Part shown: positions 17,101 to 25,516 of the stretch, piece after piece | Layout: each line of letters starts with the position of its first letter | Position numbering within the stretch: position 1 is the first letter of the stretch | Assembly: GCF_900182655.1 (NCBI RefSeq) | Contig: NZ_FXTC01000004.1 | Coordinates: 186,001-250,000 of the forward strand | DNA length: 64,000 nt | Origin: Chryseobacterium rhizoplanae | Lineage (GTDB): Bacteria; Bacteroidota; Bacteroidia; Flavobacteriales; Weeksellaceae | Direction of reading: 5' to 3' | The notes under the pieces: model-generated | What the model was told of the DNA's origin: nothing | Database searches by the model: none | The model's input: only the letters and a program-made list of their open reading frames with translations | Position numbers and translations under genes: made by a program

Positions 17101-17316
17101 ACCTACGGCATCTTCAATCTTTCGGGTCACGGATGTTTCCACCTCTGCAGGGGAAGCTCCCGGATACACCGTAGAAATGGTTACCATGTTGGTTTCAAAC
17201 TTCGGAATCAATTCGTATCCCATGAGTGTATAACTCAGGATACCTCCCAGCGTCAGAATTGTAAATAATACAATTACCAGCGAGGGTCTTTTAATGGATA
17301 TTTCTGCTAACTTCAT
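14128..17316 (-). CDS. Efflux RND transporter permease (HAE1/AcrB-like)
   Basis: A 1062-residue inner-membrane pump, the full length of the family. After the first helix (KRPSLVIVLFTILTLGG) comes the periplasmic porter domain, then helices 2-6 with the proton-relay pair in GILVDDAIVVLENIYRHMEM (about 400-420), a second periplasmic domain and the last helix bundle (GLVAKNAILIVDF). It uses proton influx to drive drugs or lipophilic compounds out through a tripartite channel. It is the last gene of the operon; the adaptor gene lies 7 bp upstream. Hydrophobic HAE1 relay residues rather than metal-transport motifs argue against a CusA-type role. Confidence 0.95.
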   Translation of the reverse strand: MKLAEISIKRPSLVIVLFTILTLGGILSYTLMGYELIPKFETNMVTISTVYPGASPAEVETSVTRKIEDAVGSLENVKKVESSSYESLSVIMVQLNDGADVDYALNDAQRKVNAILADLPDDVKAPSLNKFSLDDLPIITMSISSDKLNSKDLYDLLDKKIEPIFSRVNGVAQVDLVGGQEREIQVNLDEKKLQGYGLSIGDVQQAILSSNLDFPTGSLKTRTTKSTIRLSGKYKSTEEMNNLVVSNKNGAQVRLSDIATVFDSQKDVEKVARFNQFPTILMQVKKQSDANAVAVSESVQKTIKTVEEAYKVQGVKVKIVNDTTEFTLESANHVIFDLFLAIILVAIVMLLFLHSIRNAFIVMVSIPASLVAAFIGMNLMGYTLNLMSLLGLSLVVGILVDDAIVVLENIYRHMEMGKSKIRAAYDGASEIGFTVAAITLVIVVVFLPIAMSSGLVANILAQFCVTVVIATLLSLLASFTIIPWLSSRFGKLEHLTGKNWFEKFILWFEGLIDKFTHWITGILEWCLKTTLRRISTVVITFIVLISSFMLVAFGFIGGEFFPPIDRGQFLVQMELSKDATVEKTNQLTLEVEKFLRNDKDVVDLITTVGQQSTGFGGAQATTYQSEVQVNLTDKSERSESTNIKAAKIKRQLEEKFTGVEFKTAPIGIMGAENAPIEMVVTGPDNETAVKEATRILELLKKVPGAVDAELSTDTGSPEVQVSIDRDKMSSLGLNLSSVGQTMQTAFNGNTDGKFRAGEYEYDINIRFGDVNRQSIDDVKNLMFTNPQGQQVRLSQFAEVKMGSGPSLLERRDKSPSVKVRAKAVGRPVGDVANEWANQFMNSNKKPIGVDYIWSGDMENQQEGFGTLGIALLAAIVLVYLVMVSLYDSFVYPFVVLFSIPLAMIGVMVILALTANSLNIFTMLGMIMLIGLVAKNAILIVDFTNARKAAGANTHDALVQANHARLRPILMTTIAMIFGMLPIALATGAGAEMNKGLAWVVIGGLTSSLFLTLIIVPVVYSLFDSVLRRMGKDNKVDYEAEMKADYVHRELNEDGFTPKHLDK

Positions 17317-17323
17317 AGATCTG

Positions 17324-18385
17324 CTACTTTATAATGTTCACTTTAGATCCGTTGTCCAGGTTGATCTGTCCGCTGGTTACTACCTGCTCTCCTCCATTCA
17401 ATCCACTTAAAACCTGAACTTTATCTCCGTAAACTTTTCCGATGGTTACTTTGATCAGTTTAGCAACACCATTCTGAACAACGAATAATTGTCCTGAACT
17501 TACTCCATTTACAAAAGCTTCTGCAGGAACTGTCAGCATATTCTGAGTTTCTGCTCCGTTATTTGTACTGAATTTAGCGGTTGCATACATCCCCGCTTTC
17601 AGGTTTCCTCTGTTCTGAACTTCAATTTCAACAGGGAAATTCAAAGAAGCATCACTTTTAGGAGCGATAAAGGTAATTCTACCTACGAAAGAGTCTTCCG
17701 GCAAAACGTTTACTTTAATCGGAACTTCCTGACCTAACTGGATTTTCCCGATCTGACTTTCATCTACTAAAACAGAAAGTTTTAAGCTGTTGATATTAAC
17801 GATTTCAAACATAGAAGTTCCTACTGAAACAACTGTTCCAGGTTCTACCAGCTTTTTATTGACTGTTCCACTGATACCTGCACGGATGCTGGTGTCATTT
17901 ACTCTTACTCCCTGAGCTTTCACAGCTGCCTGTGCATTTTTCAGTTGGAGTCTTGAGTTATCAACCTGTTGTTTTGTAACACCTCCTGTTTTAAAGGCAT
18001 TTTCGTAACGCTGATTATCGATAATAGCATTTTGCAAATTATTCTGAGCCTGAGTAACATCCACCTCGATAGCATCTCTCTTTATAGTTGCCAACACCTG
18101 ACCTGCACTTACTCTTGAACCTTCTTTTACCAGAACGCTTACAATACGCCCGGCAATTTCAGAAGACTGGTTCATTTCCTGCTTAGGAATGAATGTCCCA
18201 TTGGCAGAGTAATCTGTATCAATATTTTCTCTTGTAACAGTTACAATATTAACGTTGATTTTATCTACCTGCTTGGCAACTTCTTTTACTTCCTGCGTCT
18301 GCTTTTCTTTGTTCCCGGCAATCTTGTAAGCAGCTAAACCTACCAGTACTGCTGCGACGATGATATATATTAAAGTTTTTTTCAT
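17324..18385 (-). CDS. Efflux RND transporter periplasmic adaptor subunit
   Basis: A 353-residue membrane fusion protein. An N-terminal anchor (TLIYIIVAAVLVGLAAYKIA) is followed by a lipoyl/barrel-sandwich half (GRIVSVLVKEGSRVSAGQVL), a helical hairpin (about 110-165), the second half (AGISGTVNKKLVEPGTVVSV) and beta-barrel and membrane-proximal domains. It bridges the RND pump and the TolC-type channel. No lipobox is seen, so it is held by the N-terminal helix. 7 bp before the permease, 9 bp after the tolC-like gene. Confidence 0.95.
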   Translation of the reverse strand: MKKTLIYIIVAAVLVGLAAYKIAGNKEKQTQEVKEVAKQVDKINVNIVTVTRENIDTDYSANGTFIPKQEMNQSSEIAGRIVSVLVKEGSRVSAGQVLATIKRDAIEVDVTQAQNNLQNAIIDNQRYENAFKTGGVTKQQVDNSRLQLKNAQAAVKAQGVRVNDTSIRAGISGTVNKKLVEPGTVVSVGTSMFEIVNINSLKLSVLVDESQIGKIQLGQEVPIKVNVLPEDSFVGRITFIAPKSDASLNFPVEIEVQNRGNLKAGMYATAKFSTNNGAETQNMLTVPAEAFVNGVSSGQLFVVQNGVAKLIKVTIGKVYGDKVQVLSGLNGGEQVVTSGQINLDNGSKVNIIK

Positions 18386-18394
18386 TTTAGTTTA

Positions 18395-19747
18395 TTATAA
18401 GTTTTGTAGTGTGTTTAGTTCACCCTTAGCTTTTATCAGCTTGATCTCTGCCTGTTTGTAATCCAGCAATGCATTAGAATAGTTCTGTTTTGCCTGTGTT
18501 AAAGCATTTTCAGAATCCAGTACCTCTGTAAGGGTTGCTAATCCATATTGATAATTTGACTGGGTATTTTTCTGAACTCTTTCTGCCAATCCCACATTAT
18601 CTTTCATGCTTTCGATATTAATCAATGCATTTTCCATATTGGTGACTGCATTTTTATAATCTAAACTTAAGCTTAACTGAGTGTTTTCAATATCTACATC
18701 AAGATCCTGAATATCTATTTCTGCCTGATTGATCTTCGCTTTTGTAGCTCCTCCTGTGAAAATAGGAATATTTACATTCAAACCAATTGCTGAATAATCA
18801 CTCCAAAGAACGCCCTTGCTTAGACCATTTGTCAATGGGAATTTTGCTCCGTTTGCTCCCCATCCGTAGTTCGCAGTAAGATTTACTGATGGATAAAGAT
18901 AAGCTTCCGTTGCTTTTTTATTGAAAACCAAAAGTTCCCTGTTTTTATTTAAAACTTTAATCTCTGTACGATTATTAAGATTTACGTTGCTCGCAATCAG
19001 CTCAGGCTTTGGTTCTATCTCTTTTTCTTCAAGCTCAATGTCTGTAGAAATCGGGATTCCCATATAAAACTTCAGCGCATTTTTTGAAAGTTCAACAGAG
19101 TTGATTAAAGTCTGTTTATTGGAACCAATATTCGTAAGCTGAACATTTGTTCTGTCTAAATCTATTGATTTTGCCAAACCGTTATCCACAAGACTTTTAA
19201 TAACATTCCTTACTTTTTCAGTATTGGCATAGCTGGCGGTTACCGTTTTAAGATTTTCCTCCTGTACAAACACCTGATAATAAGCTGTTGCTACATTTTC
19301 AATAATCTGTTCATTGGTCAACTGAGCATTCAGTACATAAAATTCTCTTGTTGATTTTGCAGCTTTAAGTCCTGTAAACACTCTTTGATCAAAAATCGCC
19401 TGCTGAAGTTGTACAGAAGCTGTTGAACCCCAAGGCTGCCCAAACTGAGCTCTGATTTTCTCTCCTCCAAATTCCAGCAAAGATTCCTGGATAATCGGGT
19501 TATAAGTTAAACCCGCCGTCGCACTGACCTGCGGAAGAGCACCAGCTCTAGCTTCATCAATCTTATATTCGGCTTTTTTTATCTGTAAAGCAGCTTTTTT
19601 AGCTTCTGCCTTATTCTGAAGTGCCTGTTTTATTGCTTCCTGCAGGGAAACCTGCTGCTGGGCAGACATCAATGTAGAGCCGAAAATCATAAATGCTGAA
19701 GCTATCCCAATTTTTAGCTTTGTAGCAGTTATACGTTTTCTATTCAT
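18395..19747 (-). CDS. TolC family outer membrane efflux channel
   Basis: A 450-residue outer-membrane protein with a signal peptide (about 1-30, ending LMSAQ). The two long repeated alpha-helical hairpins of OEP/TolC proteins can be followed (ALQNKAEAKKAALQIKKAEY near 40-60, NYQYGLATLTEVLDSENAL near 395-413). Forms the trimeric exit duct for the RND pump encoded downstream. No promoter box is visible in the 89 bp after tetR, so the whole operon is probably driven from the tetR promoter. Confidence 0.95.
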   Translation of the reverse strand: MNRKRITATKLKIGIASAFMIFGSTLMSAQQQVSLQEAIKQALQNKAEAKKAALQIKKAEYKIDEARAGALPQVSATAGLTYNPIIQESLLEFGGEKIRAQFGQPWGSTASVQLQQAIFDQRVFTGLKAAKSTREFYVLNAQLTNEQIIENVATAYYQVFVQEENLKTVTASYANTEKVRNVIKSLVDNGLAKSIDLDRTNVQLTNIGSNKQTLINSVELSKNALKFYMGIPISTDIELEEKEIEPKPELIASNVNLNNRTEIKVLNKNRELLVFNKKATEAYLYPSVNLTANYGWGANGAKFPLTNGLSKGVLWSDYSAIGLNVNIPIFTGGATKAKINQAEIDIQDLDVDIENTQLSLSLDYKNAVTNMENALINIESMKDNVGLAERVQKNTQSNYQYGLATLTEVLDSENALTQAKQNYSNALLDYKQAEIKLIKAKGELNTLQNL

Positions 19748-19836
19748 AATTTTATACTTCGTTTATTTTTTTATTTAATTTTCAGTCATTATTTATTTCT
19801 AAATGACGAATCATTTTCAGAAATACTTTAGTTTTT

Positions 19837-20430
19837 TTAGTTTTTGAACAACATATTGATAATAATCTCTTTTCGTTCAGAAATAATCTTATCATATTCT
19901 TCATCATTGATTAATAAATTTTCCATAAATAATGGTCTTATGGCACTTGGGAATACCAACAACGAAACCATATTCAGAATAAACTGAACCGGAGCCATTT
20001 TTTCTATATTTCCCAACTCCATTTCTTTTTCGATATCACTATACATTTCGTTCAGGATATCTTCCTCAATTTCTCTGTGATGGCAGGTTCCTTTATTGAT
20101 CTGTGACACGATATACGTTTCCAGATACGGATACTGAAGACTCGTAGAAAGACTGCTTTCTATGAATTTGCTCATCTTCTCTTTAAAAGGCAGCGCAGAA
20201 TTCTGAATGATCTTCGATTTTTCCTGTTCTACTCTTTGGGCCTCATCAAAGATGATCTGGATCAGCTTATCCCTTGAACGGAAATAGTAATTAATAAGGG
20301 TCCTGTTCACTCCTGCTTCATCTGCAATCTCCTGCGTAGTAGCATCAAATTTTCCTTTCACAAAGAACAAATTCTTCGCTGTCTCCTTGATCAATTCCTG
20401 TGTTTGGTCTTTTTTTGCTTGATTTGACAT
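19837..20430 (-). CDS. TetR/AcrR family repressor of the efflux operon
   Basis: A 197-residue regulator. The N-terminal HTH (about 8-55) reads LIKETAKNLFFVKGKFDATT then EIADEAGVNRTLINYYFRSR, the canonical TetR recognition region. The C-terminal ligand domain is all-helical and unassigned. First gene of tetR-tolC-adaptor-RND. Two 22-bp direct copies of a site with a TTGTTAAACAA core flank its promoter, one overlapping the -33 element and one the start codon, so autorepression relieved by an efflux substrate is likely (inference). Confidence 0.93.
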   Translation of the reverse strand: MSNQAKKDQTQELIKETAKNLFFVKGKFDATTQEIADEAGVNRTLINYYFRSRDKLIQIIFDEAQRVEQEKSKIIQNSALPFKEKMSKFIESSLSTSLQYPYLETYIVSQINKGTCHHREIEEDILNEMYSDIEKEMELGNIEKMAPVQFILNMVSLLVFPSAIRPLFMENLLINDEEYDKIISERKEIIINMLFKN

Positions 20431-20444
20431 TTTTGTTAAACAAA
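20423..20444 (-). promoter_or_regulatory. Candidate TetR operator O1 (over the tetR start codon)
   Basis: TTTGACA-N4-TGTTAAACAAA (plus-strand reading), containing the palindrome TTTGTT-A-AACAAA at 20432-20444. It is 19/22 identical to 20473-20494 at a spacing of exactly 50 bp, about five helical turns, and covers the tetR ATG and leader. Confidence 0.65.
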
Positions 20445-20450
20445 TTTGTG

Positions 20451-20481
20451 CAAATTTATACTAAAATTTATTTTTGACAAA
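20451..20481 (-). promoter_or_regulatory. Promoter of the tetR-efflux operon
   Basis: Minus-strand TTTG (20478-20481), 19-nt spacer, TAAATTTG (20451-20458): an exact match to the TTTG-N19-TAnnTTTG form. The expected start of transcription falls between this box and operator O1. Confidence 0.8.
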
Positions 20482-20494
20482 ATTGTTAAACAAA
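20473..20494 (-). promoter_or_regulatory. Candidate TetR operator O2 (over the -33 element)
   Basis: Second copy of the 22-bp site, with core TTGTTAAACAA at 20483-20493. The -33 TTTG of the tetR promoter (20478-20481) lies inside it. Confidence 0.65.
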
Positions 20495-20581
20495 AAAATT
20501 AAACATAATTGTCATGACATCCATCATGTTTCCGTACTAAAGTTTGCGATTAGTTAATGTTTAATGAGAAAGCTATTTTTA

Positions 20582-20589
20582 TATCTTTG
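20582..20589 (+). promoter_or_regulatory. Bacteroidota -7 box for the large surface protein
   Basis: TATCTTTG, 20 nt before the ATG at 20610. Only TTTA is found near the 19-nt position. Confidence 0.5.
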
Positions 20590-20609
20590 CCGCAAAAATT
20601 AATAACCTG

Positions 20610-23600
20610 ATGAAGAAAATTCTTTCGCTGTTTGCGGTTTTGAGCACAGTACTTCTATTTTCACAGATAAAAAACTCAAAAAACGACTCTTATTATTTTT
20701 ATGAAAACAAAGGTCAGATCATTGATCAGGACGGAAAAGAAAATAAAAATGTAAAATATCTTTTTCATTCTGATGGTCTGAATGTACAGCTGCGTTCTAA
20801 TGGATTTTCTTATGATATTTACGAAATAAAAAAAACAATAAATCCTGATTTTTCAAAAAAAACAGAAAACACACTTCCAACTCCAAAACAGTATGATACC
20901 AATGAATACATCTATGAAAAGCTAATTCACAGAGTAGATATTGAACTTGTTAATTCTAATAAAGCAACCATTACGGCAGAGGGAAAGTCACAAGATTACG
21001 ACAATTACTATAACCTGCCTAATAACCCAAAAGGTATTAGTAATGTTCACCGATATCAAAAAATCCGCTACAAGAATATATATCCTCATATAGATTTAGT
21101 ATTCTTTAAGCCTAATGATACTTTAAAACCCATCGAGTATAATTTCATCATCAATCCGGGTGGAAAAATTTCAGATATTAAAATGAAATTTAATGGCGTA
21201 CCTACATTGATCAAAGATGGAAAGCTAACCATGAATGTACGTTTTGGGGAAATTTATGAAAACATTCCTAACAGCTGGATAACGGGAAGTTCAAAAACAA
21301 GTATTGATGTTTCTTTTAAAGATCTTGGTGATCAGACTTTTGGATTCGATACCCCTGTTAATTCTTCTGATAAAACGATTATTATAGATCCTGTACCAAC
21401 AAGAATATGGGGAAGCTATGCCGGAGGATATGGTGATGATTATGGCAGAATCAAAACGGACTCCGAAAGCACTGGATATTTATATGGAGCAACCAACAGT
21501 ACTACTAATTTTGCTACTTCCGGAACCTATCAGCAAAACGTTGCTGGTGGGCTTGATGCCTTCCTGATGAAGCTTACCAAAAATGGCCAGAAACTTTGGG
21601 GAACTTATTACGGTTTTGGAATGACTGATGTATTTGCAGATGTCGATTTTGATGAAAGTTTTAATATTTATGCTGGTGGAACCGTTCAAAGAGGGCAATA
21701 CAATGAAAATATTGTTTTAGTAAAATTTAATAATAACGGGAGTTTCGCTTTTCAAAAAGAATTTGTTTCAAGCAGGCAAAACAAACTTTATACTGTTTCT
21801 TATAATCAAAATCATATCTATATTGGTGGTGATTCTTTTAGCTCTGACTTCCCTACAGTCAACGCAATGCAACCCGCGAAGTCAACGCCTATAGGATATA
21901 CAGATGGTATTTTAGCATCTTTAAATTCAACGACCGGGAATGTTGATTGGGCAACATATTTTGGACGAAGCGATGGTTCTACTTCTATTTTTCAAATTCT
22001 CTCCTCGAACATTGATCTTGAAATAATTGGAGCAACACAATCCTCAACAATTCCTATGATTAATGCTTTCCAGCCTTTAAAAGGAGGCGAGTCAGACGGA
22101 ATATATCTGAAAATTTCAAAATCAGGAAATAATATTCTTAAATCAAGCTATTATGGAAACACCGGATCAGAACAAATATGGAAAGCGGGAATTGTAAATA
22201 ATACTTTAATTCTTCCAGGAAGATATACTACAACAGCTTTTCCTTTGGGGCAGCCTGGAATATGGCGGGTAAACTTAACCAATAATGCTATTACAAAAAA
22301 TTATTTCGATTTTACAGGTTCTTTTCAATTATTAGCATATCCAGACACTTCCGGAAACGTTTTTTTTACAGGGCTACATTCAAGTGGACAACCTGACATC
22401 TCTACTCCCGGAGCTTATATGGGTATGCCAGCAATGTACATTTCTACATTTTTAATTAAATACAGTCAAAATGATATAAAAGAATGGGGCACTTACTATA
22501 CAGGAAATGGTGCTACACAACAAGGCGAAGTTACAAAAGACAATGATGGAGCTATTTATTTAACTGGAATGTCTAGTGGAAATACTGCTGGCATTGCAAC
22601 ACCCGGAACATTTCAGCAATCACCTGGAGGTGGAAATGATATTTTCATCGCTAAATTCCAAGATTGTACCTCTTCTGCTGTTATTACTTCTAATTCTCCC
22701 GTATGTCCCAATGGCACAATCCAACTCAACGCTACCGGAGGAACAACATATAACTGGACCGGGCCAAATGGCTTCACATCCAATCAACAAAATCCTGTTA
22801 TTTCAAATGCAGCTACTGCTCATGCTGGAACATATACATGTCAGGTTTCAGGATCTGGAGCTTGTGATGGAAGTTTTACTGTAAATGTTGTCGTGGGTGA
22901 CAATTCCGCTCCTGTTCCGAATATTCCTGCTCTTGCAGACATTACCGGAGACTGCCATACAACCGTTACTACTATTCCTACTGCTACCGATAACTGTGCC
23001 GGAACAATTACTGCAACCACCACAGATCCGCTATCTTATTCAATCCCTGGAAACTATATTATTCATTGGACTTATAATGATGGAAACGGGAATTCTGCAA
23101 CTCAAAATCAGAATGTAATTGTATCATCACCTGCTCTTCCAACAACTACAAATACTCAACAAACATTCTGTGCAACGAACAATCCAAAGATTTCTGACCT
23201 TCAGATTACAGGTCAGAATATCAAATGGTATGATACTGCAGGAAATATTTTACCGGCAACAACCGCTCTTATCAATGCACAGACTTATTATGCTTCTCAA
23301 ACCATTAATGGCTGTGAAAGTAATAAAACAGTGATTCAGGTAACAATAAATACAACTCCTAAACCGACTGCAAATAGTAATCAGGATTTTTGTGCTTCTG
23401 CAAATCCTACATTAGAAAAGCTTATTGTATCAGGAACAGCTCTTAAGTTCTATAATGCTGCAGGAAATGTAATCCCAATGTCAACTCCTTTGGTAAGCGG
23501 ACAAATCTATTATGTAACCCAGACTTTAAATAACTGTGAATCTGAAAAACTGGCAATAACAGTAACCCTATCCACCGATAATGTTCCCGCAAAAGATATT

Positions 23601-24518
23601 ACACAGGTACAATGTAATACTACTACAGCCAATTCAATGACTGTCAATCTTCATTCTTATGAAGGCAGTATTATTAATAACCCTGCTGGTTATATTTTCA
23701 CCTACACTGATACTGCAGGAAATCCTATTGCCAATCCTTCAGCTTATGTGTTAAATATAGGAACAACGCTTATTCATGTAAAAGTAGCGACTCCTGACGG
23801 ATGTTTTAAAGTAGTCAGATTAAACCTTACTCTAAATCCTAAACCTTTCGTTCAGCTTCCTGATAAGCTTGATTTTTGTGAAGGAAAGTCTGTAGTTCTG
23901 GATGCAGGAGCAGGATTTAAATCTTATGAATGGAATACCGGTGCAACCACACAAACAATCACCGTAACTACTCCAGGAACGTACACCGTGAAAGTAACCA
24001 ATGTCTTCGGATGTGAAAATACAAGTACCACCCAGGTAAGCTACTCTGTTTTGGCTCATATTGTTTCCGTAAATATTACAAACAATACTGCTACAGTTAT
24101 TCTTTCTCAGAGTGGAAATTATGAGTTTTCTTTAAACAATTTCACATGGCAGGATTCCAATATCTTTACTAACTTGACTATGGGAGAGTATACTGTATAT
24201 GTAAGAACAAAATCCGGATGTATCATCGGACAGAAGAACTTCTCAATATTCAATATTCCCAATGCCATCAGTCCTAATGGTGACGGAATCAATGATACAT
24301 GGAGAATAGCAGGATTGGAAAATTATCCGGGAACAGAAGTTTATTTATATGACAGAAAAGGAGTGATAATCTATAAAGAGATCATTAAAAAGAAACCTTT
24401 CCAATGGGATGGAAAATATGAATCACATCCCATATCAACAGGAAACTACTGGTATACCATAAAAGTTTCTGACGGAAGAATCTATAACGGATGGCTTCTG
24501 ATCAAAAACAGAGAGTAA
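20610..24518 (+). CDS. T9SS type B sorting domain surface protein with SBBP-like and Ig-like repeats
   Basis: A 1302-residue exported protein. A signal peptide (about 1-19) is followed by a DUF7948-like N-terminal domain beginning YYFYENKGQIIDQDG, a beta-propeller-like region of SBBP-type repeats (about 265-690: AFLMKLTKNGQKLWGTYYG is one unit), an Ig/PKD-like segment (YNWTGPNGFTSNQQNP), a HYR-like segment (NCAGTITATTT), further Ig-like repeats, and at the end the gliding-motility-type C-terminal signal (NAISPNGDGINDTWRIAGLE then YDRKGVIIYKE and WDGKY). That signal directs type IX secretion and surface attachment. A role as adhesin is inferred from architecture. Monocistronic, closed by the terminator at 24523. 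Confidence 0.92.
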   Translation: MKKILSLFAVLSTVLLFSQIKNSKNDSYYFYENKGQIIDQDGKENKNVKYLFHSDGLNVQLRSNGFSYDIYEIKKTINPDFSKKTENTLPTPKQYDTNEYIYEKLIHRVDIELVNSNKATITAEGKSQDYDNYYNLPNNPKGISNVHRYQKIRYKNIYPHIDLVFFKPNDTLKPIEYNFIINPGGKISDIKMKFNGVPTLIKDGKLTMNVRFGEIYENIPNSWITGSSKTSIDVSFKDLGDQTFGFDTPVNSSDKTIIIDPVPTRIWGSYAGGYGDDYGRIKTDSESTGYLYGATNSTTNFATSGTYQQNVAGGLDAFLMKLTKNGQKLWGTYYGFGMTDVFADVDFDESFNIYAGGTVQRGQYNENIVLVKFNNNGSFAFQKEFVSSRQNKLYTVSYNQNHIYIGGDSFSSDFPTVNAMQPAKSTPIGYTDGILASLNSTTGNVDWATYFGRSDGSTSIFQILSSNIDLEIIGATQSSTIPMINAFQPLKGGESDGIYLKISKSGNNILKSSYYGNTGSEQIWKAGIVNNTLILPGRYTTTAFPLGQPGIWRVNLTNNAITKNYFDFTGSFQLLAYPDTSGNVFFTGLHSSGQPDISTPGAYMGMPAMYISTFLIKYSQNDIKEWGTYYTGNGATQQGEVTKDNDGAIYLTGMSSGNTAGIATPGTFQQSPGGGNDIFIAKFQDCTSSAVITSNSPVCPNGTIQLNATGGTTYNWTGPNGFTSNQQNPVISNAATAHAGTYTCQVSGSGACDGSFTVNVVVGDNSAPVPNIPALADITGDCHTTVTTIPTATDNCAGTITATTTDPLSYSIPGNYIIHWTYNDGNGNSATQNQNVIVSSPALPTTTNTQQTFCATNNPKISDLQITGQNIKWYDTAGNILPATTALINAQTYYASQTINGCESNKTVIQVTINTTPKPTANSNQDFCASANPTLEKLIVSGTALKFYNAAGNVIPMSTPLVSGQIYYVTQTLNNCESEKLAITVTLSTDNVPAKDITQVQCNTTTANSMTVNLHSYEGSIINNPAGYIFTYTDTAGNPIANPSAYVLNIGTTLIHVKVATPDGCFKVVRLNLTLNPKPFVQLPDKLDFCEGKSVVLDAGAGFKSYEWNTGATTQTITVTTPGTYTVKVTNVFGCENTSTTQVSYSVLAHIVSVNITNNTATVILSQSGNYEFSLNNFTWQDSNIFTNLTMGEYTVYVRTKSGCIIGQKNFSIFNIPNAISPNGDGINDTWRIAGLENYPGTEVYLYDRKGVIIYKEIIKKKPFQWDGKYESHPISTGNYWYTIKVSDGRIYNGWLLIKNRE

Positions 24519-24522
24519 CAAA

Positions 24523-24550
24523 AAAACGAGCAGAAATTTCTGCTCGTTTT
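24523..24550. terminator. Bidirectional terminator
   Basis: A perfect 14-bp palindrome (AAAACGAGCAGAAA and its complement) between convergent genes, with A-run before and T-run after, so it can serve both strands. Confidence 0.9.
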
Positions 24551-24555
24551 TAATT

Positions 24556-25380
24556 TTATAATAATTTGATCTTATCATCCAGAATATCGATGATCTTATC
24601 TTTATAAAGTCCTCCGATCGCTTTCTTGAAGTTCTTTTTACTCATCTGAAGTTCCTCTTTGATCTCTTCAGGAGAAGATTTGTCGGATACATACAAAAGT
24701 CCGTAGTTTTCTTCCAGCCTGTTAATGATCTTCTGTTTGAACTCGTCAATATTTTCAAAACCATCCGGCTGTAGGGAAACATCTATTTTTCCGTCTTCAC
24801 GAATCATTTTAATATATCCTTTTTCTTTAGACAGCGGATACAGTTTTTTGAAAACATCGGAAGCATATATCAAACCTATGTATTTTTTGTTGATAACCAC
24901 GTTCCAGCCCAGTTCACTTTCGTTCATCATAAGCAGATCTACTTTATCTCCTTTCTGAAATGGCAGATCATCATACTGTGGGTTTCTTTTGAACTTTGTT
25001 GTCCCTGTAATCAGCTCCATATCTTCGTCTACATAAATATAAACCAGATATCTTTTACCTTCGATAATTTTGGTTTTCTGTTGTTTGTAAGGGATAAATA
25101 AATCTTTAATAATTCCCCAATCCATAAAAGCACCGCTAGGAAGACTCTGTACGCAGCTCATCACCGCAAATTCGCCTACTTCAGCTAACGGAATTTCAGT
25201 AGTTGCCTTTAATTTATCGTCATCCTGGTATACAAAAACCTCAACTTCATCGCCGATTTCTTTTTCATCCTGAATAAAGATTTTAGGCAGAAAAGCTTTT
25301 TCTCCGGATTCGTCTACAAGGATCCATCCTGAATTAATTTGTTCTGAAATTGTTAAAGTTTGAGTTTTTCCGAGTTGCAT
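24556..25380 (-). CDS. S1 RNA-binding domain protein, CvfB/YitL-like
   Basis: A 274-residue cytoplasmic protein. The succession of S1-like barrels (about 1-60, 65-130, 140-210: DWGIIKDLFIPYKQQKTKII and IGLIYASDVFKKLYP are two core segments) and a C-terminal winged helix (about 215-274: SPEEIKEELQMSKKNFKKAI) is the CvfB arrangement. CvfB binds RNA and influences virulence-gene expression in staphylococci; in Bacteroidota the role is not established. It is monocistronic and driven by a TACCTTTG box at 25400-25407. Confidence 0.88.
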   Translation of the reverse strand: MQLGKTQTLTISEQINSGWILVDESGEKAFLPKIFIQDEKEIGDEVEVFVYQDDDKLKATTEIPLAEVGEFAVMSCVQSLPSGAFMDWGIIKDLFIPYKQQKTKIIEGKRYLVYIYVDEDMELITGTTKFKRNPQYDDLPFQKGDKVDLLMMNESELGWNVVINKKYIGLIYASDVFKKLYPLSKEKGYIKMIREDGKIDVSLQPDGFENIDEFKQKIINRLEENYGLLYVSDKSSPEEIKEELQMSKKNFKKAIGGLYKDKIIDILDDKIKLL

Positions 25381-25399
25381 TGATGATAAAATTAGCTGA

Positions 25400-25407
25400 C
25401 AAAGGTA
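25400..25407 (-). promoter_or_regulatory. Bacteroidota -7 box for the CvfB-like gene
   Basis: Minus-strand TACCTTTG fits TAnnTTTG and lies 20 nt before the ATG at 25380. No TTTG at the 19-nt position. Confidence 0.5.
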
Positions 25408-25493
25408 CGGAAATTTGAAGATGCCAACCTAGTCAATCCCGTTATAATCTTTTGATACCTCATCTTGACCTTTCATAAAGCTTGTAAAACCTG

Positions 25494-25501
25494 TATATTT
25501 G
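25494..25501 (+). promoter_or_regulatory. Bacteroidota -7 box for the small exported protein
   Basis: TATATTTG with TTTC (one mismatch to TTTG) 19 nt upstream at 25471-25474. It overlaps an alternative TTG start at 25499, ruling that start out and favouring the ATG at 25517. Confidence 0.6.
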
Positions 25502-25516
25502 AATAAAAAACGAAAC

